A DNA stretch of 64,000 bases from NCBI GenBank assembly GCA_031472005.1, contig PZJY01000005.1, positions 992,001 through 1,056,000 of the forward strand, given 5' to 3'. The notes below the pieces were generated by a model that ran no database searches, was not told where the DNA came from, and saw nothing but the letters and a program-made list of their open reading frames with translations. The DNA comes from Tetracladium setigerum (Eukaryota; Ascomycota; Leotiomycetes; Helotiales). The first letter of the stretch is position 1; every line of letters begins with the position of its first letter. Both the position numbers and the translations under genes were made by a program. Below, one piece after another: positions 47,785-58,291 of this stretch.

Positions 47785-49653
47785 TCATGCATCGATCAAG
47801 TTCTCCTCCTCTTGTTGACCCTGCTTTGCCTCTTCGCTGTTATCCTTGGTATCCTTGGAGGCCCTTCCTTTGCCCTTGCGATCAGTTGCAGATCGTTGAT
47901 AGAACTCAGCGAGAACCTTGGCTGGGATACGATTGAGCAACTCCTTGGGGTAAATTCTCAACAAACTCCATGCCTGATCAAGAGATTCGTAGATGGTTCT
48001 TGACTCATATGGAGATTGGGAGATGAAGGTTCTCTCGAACTTCTCCAAGAATTCCAAGGAAAGCTTATCTTCAGAAGACAGAGCTTCCTCACCAACGACT
48101 GCCTTCATGGATGCAGCATCACGACCAATAGCGTATTTGGCGTAAAGCTGGTTAGAAACATCACCGTGATCCTTTCTGGTGAGCTTCTCTCCGATAGCAG
48201 ACTTCATGAGACGAGAAAGCGATGGAAGAACGTTGATTGGTGGGTAGATACCACGGTTGTCCAGCTGACGATCAATGAAGATCTGTCCCTCCGTAATGTA
48301 ACCAGTCAAATCGGGAATTGGGTGGGTGATATCTTCGTTGGGCATGGTCAAGATGGGAATTTGGGTGATGGATCCATTTCGTCCGTTAACACGACCAGCA
48401 CGCTCGTAAATGGTGGACAAATCCGTGTACATGTAACCTGGATAACCACGTCGACCTGGCACTTCCTCTCGAGCAGCGGAAACCTCACGAAGAGCATCAC
48501 AGTATGCTGTCAAATCAGTAAGAATGACCAAAACGTGCTTCTCGAGTTGGTAGGCGTAATATTCGGCAGTAGTGAGAGCGAGACGAGGAGTGATGATACG
48601 TTCGATGCTTCATCTTGTTAGCATACGCATGAGCGGTGCATCGGAAAACTTACGTTGGATCGTTTGCCAAGTTCAAGAATAAGGTAACACGCTCCATACT
48701 TCCGTTCTCCTCGAAATCTCTTGTGAAGAAACGGGCGGTTTCCAAGTTCACACCCATTGCAGCGAACACAATCGAGAAGTTGTCCTCATGTCCATCGTGA
48801 GTTCCCTTGTTTGTAATACCCTGCTTCTGAACCAAACCAGCCTGTCGACAAATTTGAGCAGCAATTTCGTTATGCGGTAAACCAGCAGAGGAGAAGATGG
48901 GAATCTTTTGTCCACGAGCAATCGAGTTCATCGTATCGATGGCGGAAATACCAGTCGAGATCATTTCCTCGGGGTACACCTGTGCTTATTAGCAGTCATT
49001 CGCAACACACCTGTCGGTTTTGTCTTACACGAGAATATGGGTTGATAGGACTTCCGTTGATGTCCAGGTAGTCCTCTGCGAGAACCTTGGGTCCTTTATC
49101 AATGGGCCTTCCTGATCCATCGAAGACACGACCCAGCATATCCTCCGAGACACCCAGCTTCAAACTTTGACCTGTGAACTCAACTTTCGACTATTGCGCT
49201 ATCAGTCATTGTCCAGCATCCCATGAACAGTGATCTCATACCTTCTTAACATCGATACCAGTTGTGCCTTCGAAAACCTAGATCCCGATTAGTCGCCGAA
49301 TGACCTTTTCCCAGCATTGACGTTTACCTGAACAACAGCACGGTCGCCTACATATCAAAATGTTAGCAGATACTCAAAGTGCAGTCTAGAGCGTCCCATC
49401 TCACCCTTAGCTTCCAGCACCTGTCCAGAGCGCTGTGTGCCATCTGGCAGCGTCAAGGTAACAATCTCATTGTATCTTGGGAATTTGACCTGCACAAACA
49501 GAAATCAGCTGGCATCCCGTCGATCATGCCTCCGCCATATCCACGGCTACTCACATTCTCCAAGATGACCAAGGGACCATTGATACCGTTGATTGTGTTA
49601 TACTTGATGCGCGGCGTAACGAGGAATGACGACGACTCTCGTGGATCTCCCAT
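47785..49653 (-). CDS. vma2: V-type ATPase subunit B
   Basis: Non-catalytic nucleotide-binding subunit of the V1 head, which acidifies vacuoles. Seven exons: 49653-49555, 49489-49405, 49347-49328 (20 nt), 49277-49242 (36 nt), 49190-49029, 48979-48654, 48607-47785, giving 516 residues, close to other fungal Vma2. The start MGDPRESSSFLVTPRIKYNT sits in a GCCACCATGG context. Motifs: NGPLVILEN, GRVFDGSGRPIDKGP, PEEMISTGISAIDTMNSIAR, PIFSSAGLPHNEIAAQI and ARFFTRDFEENGSMERVTLF. ALREVSAAREEVPGRRGYPG and the C-terminal YPKELLNRIP complete the family pattern. Very short internal exons are retained, as in other fungal vma-2 genes. The C-terminus is a charged tail ending EEENLIDA. Confidence 0.97.
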
Positions 49654-50161
49654 GGTGGCGGTCGTGGAGGGATTCGATGGCCCCGAAGCTGAAGATGGGG
49701 ATAGAGAGATGCTGGATAGCAATTGCAGAGCTGGCAGAGCTTGTGTTGTTGCGGTGGGGAGGGGAGGTTGGAGTGCGGCCGAGTTGCTTTTGCTGGAGCT
49801 TGAAGCCAAGACCAGCTGCCATGAAATGGGGAAGTCATGATAAGCAAATCACGTGGTGTTGATGAGCAGATTGGGTCTTTTAATATTTTCATACTCGGAC
49901 TTTCAGAAGAAAAGCTGAAATTTAAACGGAGATTTGTTCAGAATAACAGTCGATAAGTAGCTGCAGTAAGTTGCACCGATTTAAACTATTAAGGTTTTGT
50001 TAGGGCTTGGGAAACAAGTTGTGACAAGAGACTTTATATTGAATTCTGATATTAAGCAGCCTCTCATATCCAGTAGCAAAAACATCCCTACCTAAGAAAT
50101 ACAATCAAATTGGTATCAATCTCACAACCTCCTCTTCTTCGAACAATTTCTGCAAATTTCC
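49654..50161. other. Upstream region of vma2
   Basis: Promoter and leader of the V-ATPase gene, plus the 3' end of the next minus-strand gene. No gene supported. Confidence 0.6.
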
Positions 50162-50578
50162 TCAAATGTATCCACCACTACTCCTCCTCACCTCCTCCTT
50201 CTCCAATCGAGCCTTATCAACCCCCTTGTCATGATGAAGAGACTCGTGCTGTTAACCCATGAGTATAAATGTCTCAAGGTATATATTCCAACATCACTTG
50301 CGACTCAATCTCATAACATATTGACAACTTACCTCAATCTCGGTATTGTAGGGGTGAACCTTGTCTGAAATGGTGTGCAACAACTTCTTGATGCCATGTT
50401 CATTTTCATGACTGTTACCGTGAGCGCCATGAGAACCTCTGCGGTGGTGATGAGATTCTTCGGCCTTGTTCTCAACGTGTGAAGTTGCAATGTTGGATTG
50501 CTCGTGGGATGTATGGATGGGCTCGTGCTGGGTTGAGATACCCTCCTCATTCACCTTTTCTTGGGCTGTGTTGGACAT
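50162..50578 (-). CDS. Small hydrophilic His/Glu-rich protein
   Basis: Exon 1 is 50578-50333 (MSNTAQEKVNEEGISTQHEP...), and exon 2 is 50248-50162 (HESLHHDKGVDKARLEKEEV to SSGGYI). The junction NTEIE|HESLHHDKG keeps phase 0 with GTAAGT donor and GTTAACAG acceptor. About 110 residues, very hydrophilic, rich in His, Glu, Ser and Asn, with ESHHHRRGSHGAHGN and no membrane segment or signal peptide. This composition is typical of small stress- or conidiation-related, intrinsically disordered fungal proteins, but I do not recognise a named family. The His-rich part could bind metal; that is inference. Confidence 0.75.
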
Positions 50579-51037
50579 TTTGAGTTGTGATTTTTATCTT
50601 GATATATTCTGTAGTAGTATTTGATATTTACTATTGTTCATTCACACCCATAGAATGAGAGGGAGACTGGGGAAGTATTTATGCTTGTTTGGGTGCTACA
50701 AACGACGTCACAGGAACTCGATGAAATCGTGTGGTGTGGTGAAATGCCATGCCACCAAACATGAGATATGCACTCGGGTAATATTGCTGGATAACCGAAC
50801 AGATTTTCCACGAATAAACAAAACCAGAGTGCTGGAACAGTTCTGAATGATGTGCTTCAAAAGAGGAGGTCGCAGACACAGCAGATCAAATCTGACGATC
50901 TTTGCTCTTTCACACCACTTGGTGATGTAGATGGCTGCTTATTCAACAGACAAAGTAGTACCGAAATCAAACGGGTGTACGAAAGCACATGGAATGGAGC
51001 AATAAGCCTGCAATACCCGTGCTCTCTTGACATTTCA
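50579..51037. other. Non-coding gap
   Basis: Promoter of the small hydrophilic protein gene and 3' region of HMG-CoA lyase, read tail to head. No gene supported. Confidence 0.6.
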
Positions 51038-52215
51038 TCAGGCAGTTTTCCTCCTCTTACCAAGGATGGCTTTGCCGACAGTACTCGAGTTGGGCTTTCC
51101 GATCTGACTGGTGATCCAGTCCCCGATATTGCACACAGCATCGAGATTGACCCCAGTATCCATTCCCAAACTTTCAAAGAAGTAGATCATGTCCTCAGTA
51201 CTGACGTTGCCTGTGGCTCCGGGACTGTACGGGCAGCCTCCGAGCCCTCCAACGCTACTATCAAACTTTCTGATTCCGTGCTCCAGACTTATCGCCGTGT
51301 TGACTAGCGCTTGGCCATATGTATCGTGGAAATGCATAGCGATATCTTCATTTCTGATGCCAGCAGCTTTCATACAGCGAAGTAGTTCAGCAGTTCTAGG
51401 TGCAGTCCCCATGCCGGTTGTGTCTCCCAGATCGATTTCATCAGCGCCCATTTCCATCAGGTCGCATGCGATTTCTGCTACTTTATGGGGATCCACATCA
51501 TGTCCTTCGAAGGGGCATCCCAAAACCACGGATATGTATGCTCGCACTCGGAGTCCAGCTCCCTTTGCCTCCACAATGACCTTCTTGAATTGTTGTAACG
51601 ATGTTTCGATACTACAGTTTAAGTTTTTCTGTGAAAATGACTCTGTTGCAGCTGCAAAGACCGCTACTTCCATGAAAGGACTTTGTGATGAGGCTCCAGG
51701 GGCGGGTTCTGCAGAGCCGTTTGCGGGGCTAAAGGTTTGGTATGCTGTGGGATGCGAATGAAGCGTTGTCAAGGCATTCGTAAGGCCTTTGGAATTCGGA
51801 GCGAGGAAGGAGTATGCAATTGGATGTGGAGAGTGGGGAGGTTGCTTTAGGATATGTTGAAGAATCTCCTTCGCATCTGCCATCTAATCACCTGTTAGGA
51901 GGAGCTTGCTGCGGGGATGTGGAGTAGAATAGTAGCTACCTGAGGGACCCATTTTGGAGCGACAAATGATCCAGCTTCAATATCTGCAAGCCCCGTCTTC
52001 GCCAATCGCTCGATCAGTTCAATCTTTGTGGCCAGTGGTATGATTGTCTTTTCGTTTTGCAGGCCATCTCGGGGACCAACTTCAACAACCTTGACGCGGT
52101 TACCAGCCGAATGAGCTCTAGGAGCTGCAGATTCAGAAGGGGTTGCATAACCTCGAAGCTGTCGTAGGCGCAAATTTCGCTGGCCCTGTCGTAACGCTGG
52201 TCGAAGGAAAGACAT
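51038..52215 (-). CDS. Hydroxymethylglutaryl-CoA lyase, mitochondrial
   Basis: Cleaves HMG-CoA to acetyl-CoA and acetoacetate in leucine catabolism and ketone-body formation. Exon 1 is 52215-51940 and exon 2 is 51883-51038, joined WVPQ|MADAKEILQHI. Start at MSFLRPALRQGQRNLRLRQL gives an Arg-rich mitochondrial presequence; an in-frame ATG at 52371 is an alternative. Motifs: VEVGPRDGLQNEKT at the active-site entrance, EAGSFVAPKWVPQ, AMHFHDTYGQALVN with metal-binding His residues, and SVGGLGGCPYSPGATGNVST containing the catalytic Cys loop. About 373 residues. No peroxisomal C-terminal tripeptide is present (ends KRRKTA), in line with mitochondrial location. Confidence 0.95.
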
Positions 52216-52583
52216 GGCGTGATATGTTGTGGTGGTGGTGTTGTGATTTCCAGAAGAGAGAAGCACCTGTCGGTACTTCGGTACTTTAATGGAATGGATG
52301 TTGGAGATGTTGGAGAAGCTCAGTGCGGTTGGAAGCGGCATGCGGGGAAGGCAACGCCCCACACCGTACAAGGAATGGCCGATTGGCCAATGCTGAAAGA
52401 GAACTCCTGCAGAGACAGAAGATATATCCGATGGATATCGACATGTTTGATGGAGTTAAATAGCCGGTACTACAGTAAGTGCCTACAACTACAGCCTTTA
52501 TGTTCAAGTCATAGGGAAAGGCTTTCGCAGTGAAGGATATAATCAAATCAGGATACAGTAAGTAGTTGATAATTCCCATCTAC

Positions 52584-54853
52584 CTAAGCAGCGCTCAACT
52601 CATCAATTCTCCTCTCAATCTCCGGTACCTGTCTCAGCATAACCTCGAGCTCCTCCCTCTCATCCTCCAACTTCAGCCTCCTCTCGGCATCCAACTTCGT
52701 AAAGATATACTTCCCTTGTCCATCAAACTGCAATATTCTGCTATGGTATTTCCACAGACTTCTTCGGTGACTGACCGTCATGAGGGTGATATCCAAAGCC
52801 TTCGCATGTTCATACATAATCTTTTCCATCTCGAGAGTGACGCTCGAAGTGCACTCATCGAGAATCGCGTACTTCGGGCGGTTGTAAAAGAGGCGCGCCA
52901 TCGCAACTCGTTGTTGCAATCCACCTGACAAAACATCGCGCCATTCAGCTTCTGCGTCCCAGCCTTGTGGGAACGAGGAAACGAGGTGGTCCAGGTCGAG
53001 GATACGGAGGATTTCAAAAAGATCGGCATCGGTTATGCCTTTACTACGCATAATGCGCAGGGAATCTGGGTAGATGATTTGTTGGCGGAGAGAACCAGCA
53101 CTGAGATATGGTCGTTGGGGGACATAAAAGACCTGTGCGAGGGGAGGCTTTCGCACTGTTCCTCCGTAGACTGGCCACAAGCCACCGAGGATGCGGAAGA
53201 GAGATGATTTGCCGCAGCCGTTTGGTCCTACGACTAGAACGTGGTCGCCACGCTTCATGGAGAAGGACAGGGCGCTGACGAGAACGCTGCCGCCGGGTGT
53301 GATGATTGGGACGTTGATGAACTCGATGTCCTCGCTCTCGATGATTTCGCCTCGTCCTTTCATCAATTCTGACTGTACGGCTCCGGTTTCATCGGAGACC
53401 AGAGTCTTCTGGAATCGGCCAGCTTTGATGTCGTCCATGACTTCAAGAAGAGTGGCTACTCTAGAAGTGTAGCCTGCAAGTTCGGTAACTTCCTTATAGG
53501 AAAACATCACTCGACCGAAAGCATCGGAGCTCGAAAGTAATAGTCGACGGTTTGTGACGAAACTCTCTGTTCGATCACCCATTGTCTGGGCCACTGCTCC
53601 TGGGATTTTGAAGAACACTGGGACACTGCAAAGGATGAGACCCAATGCTCCCCAGACGTATTTTATAATGAAATCCTCCATTATTCCGTGTGTGAAACGG
53701 CGTCGTAAAATATCTAGAACAGTCAGCGGTGTAACCGTTGGAAAGGCGTCAACTTACAATTGACATGTTTGATAAGTGTGAAATATCCCTTGTCTAAGGT
53801 ATCTTTCTCCGCTTCGTGACCATTATACAGAGCGATCTCTTCGCTGTAGTCTATTAACCTGGAATGCTCGAAACGGAATTCTCCTTCTAATCGCGCTTCA
53901 TCTGCGACATATTTCCCAAAGGGTGGCGTCAGTGCCCGCATAACGTTTGCCGACAACTGGACTAGTAATGACATGAAGAAGAGACCTAGCAATATATTAG
54001 CTATTGAATTCTTCATTGGCTCCAGGCTGCCAACCTTCTCCTCCCACGCTTTTCGAGAGTGAGTAGTTGTAAATCAGCATATCTAATGTTGGTTTCGCAA
54101 GGTTCCCATATAGCTCAGCCAGACTGTTCGCAAATTTCGAAACATCCACCGTTATCAACTGATCGGCATTCTTGATCCTGTCGTCTAATGCCGAGAGGGA
54201 GTAAAAGGTCATATTGGAGAGGTACTTTTCGTGGATATGATTCGTTAATCGGGTTCGGTATTGAAGAGAGAGTTTGCACTGGTGATATGAGAGCTCCATA
54301 ATATTAGCAAGCCATCTGAAAATTCAAGATTCCAACATACCATGGAGTTCGTGAAGGTTGCCGGCACAGCAATCAACATCCACCACACAATACCGATCAA
54401 AAAGTCCTTCCCCTTCCCCCGCACCAAACTCGACACCAAAGCACCATCCATCGCAGCGACCTTTAGACTTATCAAAGTCCGTATCACCAAGAATATGCTA
54501 TGGCTGACCAACAGCCTCAACTCTTGACTCCTCCAACCGGGAATGCATATCTTCAGCAATCGAAACAGATTCTTGAAGAACTCGCGATTCAATTCCACCT
54601 TCTGTTTCTTCGGCGGTTGACCCTTCCCAAGCACCGTTGGACCTCGCCGCCTCAGCGCCGCATGCCTTTCCGCGGCAGCTTTTTGTTCGGAAATGGCGGA
54701 GCGAATGCGATTGATGAGCGCGAAGAAGAGAGTGAGGTAGACGGTCCGAGAGATATTGGTTCGGTGTTTGAGGTAGAGGGTAGTGAGCTCGGAGATGATG
54801 CCTTTGATGGTTTTGTCTGGCGGTAAGAGCCTTATCTTCGACTGGTTCGCCAT
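52584..54853 (-). CDS. Peroxisomal ABCD-family long-chain fatty-acid half-transporter (Pxa1/Pxa2-like)
   Basis: Half-size ABC transporter that, as a dimer, moves acyl-CoA into peroxisomes for beta-oxidation. Exons: 54853-54341, 54293-54035, 53985-53758, 53713-52584; about 709 residues. The N-terminal half carries the membrane domain, including the ABCD loop SEEIALYNGHEAEKDTL and the VNYILRRRFTHG segment. The ATPase half shows Walker A GPNGCGKSS, Q-loop FYVPQRPYLSAGSLRQQ, signature VLSGGLQQRVAMARLF, Walker B YAILDECTS and the H-switch TVSHRRSLW. The junction between exons 3 and 4 (AAT|T...AT|ATT) gives Tyr where relatives often have Arg but is in phase. The exon 2/3 intron has an unusual GTTGGC donor. 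Sequence does not let me say whether it is the Pxa1 or Pxa2 partner. Confidence 0.93.
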
Positions 54854-55987
54854 GATGGCCTCAAGAGACCTCGATGTTCGAGGTATCCGGAGTGTGGAGA
54901 AACGTGGGGAAGTTATCGTCGTCGACGTCGGAGGTTTAGCTCGTCATGAGCAGGAATGTGTCGGGGGGTTATGATTGAGATAAATGATCAAGCGCTCCAG
55001 CTATACTATGAAACTGTCACCTCAGCCAATTCGTCACAGTACAGTCGTTGGGGTTCTGGTTGTTAAAATTGGGTTGAAGTTCTTCGTCGCCGCGTGCCAG
55101 AATGTCAAGTGCTCAAGTCCTCGGCCTGCAGGGATCTTTTCCCCAGAATCTTCACATGCAAGCCTCATCCTACTCATTGCAACCGCCGCATGCACCGCAC
55201 CCGGATACAAACAATAGACCACCAAACATGATAAACTTTTGATTTTGATTTTACATTGCATTCTTGTTCGCCGACGGAAGTCACACTGCATAATCCATGC
55301 TATCTCGATTCAATACCAATGGAACTGAATACAGTATCATGGCTCTTGTCGCATATGAAGCAACGAAAATACAGACAGACTCGGCGACCATGATAGAACG
55401 CAGGCATCTGGAGCCATTATCATTGGTCTGTCCCTTCTTTTAACCCTAGAAAACTGGATAATCATGTATCTCATCAAAATGTTTCTATATTCCATTCTTG
55501 CTTCATTCTAAATATTGACTAACATAAATATTGGCTAACATACCGCACCATATAGTTGACAACCCCATGGTGGAGGACGGAGAATGCAATCTTACTCTCC
55601 CTCGCCAATCAAGGAGCATCTGAACATACCTAACTAGGTACCTACCGCGTGAGCAAGTATCAGTGTCTAACATGAATCGAGGAAAGTATCACCTATCGCA
55701 TATATTTCTTGCATCCTTTTGGGCGTGCGAGAAGTGGGGAGACTTCTCAATGGCAAGTGGCTCCCAGGAATGACCTTTTTTCTACTGCTTTTACAGTAAA
55801 AGCTCGAGATAAAGAGGTTCTCTAGATACGTCTCCTTGGACTTGGAACTTTTTTCCTTTTGCACTCATTTTGGGGTTCTCAGCTCCAAATTTGGGTCATG
55901 GTAGTTCCACAATATTCCATTAATTCTCTTTACTGTACTGTTTTTAGGCTTCTGTTTTGTTACTAGTGTCTAGTAAATGTACGCAGT
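54854..55987. other. Non-coding region
   Basis: Upstream of the ABC transporter. No supported gene. Contains a TAGGTACCTA palindromic motif (about 55634-55643), similar to the one in the Tom1/TBC spacer. Confidence 0.55.
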
Positions 55988-56659
55988 TTGCTGATAATTC
56001 ACATTGAGCTACCTTCGTACCTACTGTCTTCAGAATCACTTAAGATTGCTTTCCCCAGAGACATCAATCTGCTATATAATCTTTCTCTCCCGTTTAACTT
56101 TTCCATTCACACTCTACAAAAACCATATACCGTCTCCTCCTTTAACTTTCAGATTCAAATTCGACCCGCCAAATGGGGATATCCCAAGAGAAAATGTTAT
56201 ACTCCAATCCTTGCGAATCTTACCAGCGGCATACCCATCTATTTCGATTTCAGGCGCAGCAATCTCTTCTTGTTCGGTGCGCCGACTCTAATGTGTCTGT
56301 GCCTTAACGGTAATAGCCATGATGATCTATCAAAATAAGCGCTCTGCCCAGGACTTTCCGTCGATGCAAAGCTAGACGCATTCTTTCACGCATTACTCAA
56401 CTCTACGGAGCGGAATCTGCGACACATGGTTCTGGGTGATTGTCTGGGACCATGGCTTGTCTTCGCTTTGGCGCGATTCACGAATCTGGAGACTTTGGTC
56501 TTGCAGAAGCAGGAGGACTTTGTGCATTATTGGTTCCAGTATCCTGGTATTGCTGCAGATGTGCGTCAACATCAAGATATCAATCGTCCGGATGAGAAAT
56601 TTGTTACATTTTGGGAGCAGCGTAAATGTTACTGCACACGGATTGCAGATGCCTTTTGA
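55988..56659 (+). pseudogene. Probable relic or poorly resolved 2EXR gene
   Basis: One frame reads SGIPIYFDFRRSNLFLFGAP, which matches the YFDFxxDTLxF motif of 2EXR proteins. The same frame, after a single TAA at 56336-56338, continues VDAKLDAFFHALLNSTERNL and GPWLVFALARFTNLETLVL, like the leucine-patterned C-terminal part of that family. A 42-nt GTAATA...CCCAG intron (56309-56350) would remove the stop in phase, so the 3' half may be intact. No ELRxxxW motif is found upstream in any frame, so the N-terminal half is missing or decayed. It lies near a long non-coding stretch and has no identifiable start. Confidence 0.4.
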
Positions 56660-58291
56660 AGATTATTGTGATACATACCCTATCCATCGAGATAGGCCCG
56701 CTCTGTCAGCTTTTGAGTATGTAGCCTACAAGTAGAATATCCTTCCTGGAGACAATGAGTCAGACTCTGGCACATACATTCGTTTCGTATACAATTCCAA
56801 ATAATTTATAAGATCTTCACTGAACCTCACTACCATACTATATTCTTCGGATACGATGTTTTGATACTGATACTCACTAAGTCTTCTGCACCGCGGCGGG
56901 GGGTTCCTTTTTTAATATATCAGATCTTGTTAAGTTTTTAGCTTACCTGCGATTATATGTTATGAGATTGTTTGTGAGAAGAGGTAACAGGGAGCTACAA
57001 TCAGCAGAGTAGAGCTTGCAGTAGATTCTATAGAAGACTAATCTCTGGCTTCCTTCAGAAAGCAGCGCTCAGGAGCAGAGGAAGACACCTCTCAGATCCT
57101 TAGCGTGCCTTGTTCCTCTCCATGATTACTTTGTACATAAGTTTATTTCTGCCTCACATCTTACTTTCCAGCCTCTGGCCCTGACATCGTTCCCTTCATA
57201 GTATAGTTCATAGTAGGCAAGAAAGTACGGTAGATTAACAACAACGATAATCAATCAGTCGAATAGAGAATGATAATAGCAATCAATTGAGTTGAAGATA
57301 GAAAAAAACAGGACAGCAACTAATCTCCGACCTACAGAAGGAGCCCGGAGGGTGCTTGCTCTCTTAGTGCGTCGCTACACTAACTATATACAGGCAAGCC
57401 ATCGAAAAGATTCCGATCCTGAGTCGTCAGGTGTGTGAGTGAGTGTAAGTCCGATGGAATGCAGCATAAGGCTGGTCAACCATTCCACCAATCCCTTGGC
57501 GATGCTCTTAGCTCCCTTCGTTGCACACGTCGAGAAGGACGGGAACTTCCGTCAAAAGATATTGGTGTCTTGCCCACAAATTGCGTCACCATCCGTCGAG
57601 TGATTATCTTTGCATTATGATTCGCTATAACCAAACAGGAAAATGCTTGCGAATCGAAAATCATTCAATCATGATAAAATCGCAAATATGCAAAGGTGTG
57701 GCAGTAAAATCCGTCTGCTTATTGGAAGATGCAGGATAAGTAATAGCTGCTTGTTGGAAGGATGCAGAAGCGTGACTGTAGAATTGGCCCTCATTAGGTA
57801 TGGTAGCAGAACTAGCTTCGTCTTTGAAATGATGAGAGTGTGGCAGCAGCAACCTATCGGTTTGTTGGAAGAGATGTGGTGGTGGAATAGGCTGCTTGGA
57901 TCTATTCCCATTGACTGTGCATGGCCGCCAGCCCTATGTAGCTCCATCAAGAGATTAGTCTTCATCAATCACATGTTAGCTCTGCATGTCTACATCCTGC
58001 AGCTTAAAAGCATCTGGTGTGCCTTGCAATCTTTTCAAATGCTAAACCGTTGGGAGCTGGACCGGATCTCTATCATGACCAGATCTTGGCTGAATCTCTG
58101 TCCATGTACATGACAAACTTCCACCCTATCCTTGCATAAAATCTTTCCCAGCCAGGGTTCGCACAACGACATCGTATATTCACTCCTACTGCTCTATGTG
58201 GAAATTGAAGTAGACTAAACGTCACTATATCCGACGTCTGGGTCAGTTTGCAAAGATCGACGAAGGGCTGAGTGAGTAGACGAAACAAAAT
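56660..58291. other. Non-coding region upstream of the ANK-HET gene
   Basis: 1.6 kb without a supported gene. The longest plus-strand frame (57643-58113) has no motif and is rejected. Confidence 0.55.

Noticed and set aside
57643..58113. 156-codon plus-strand frame
   Set aside because: No family pattern, many Trp/Cys/Met in a chance-like order, and no start context; treated as intergenic.
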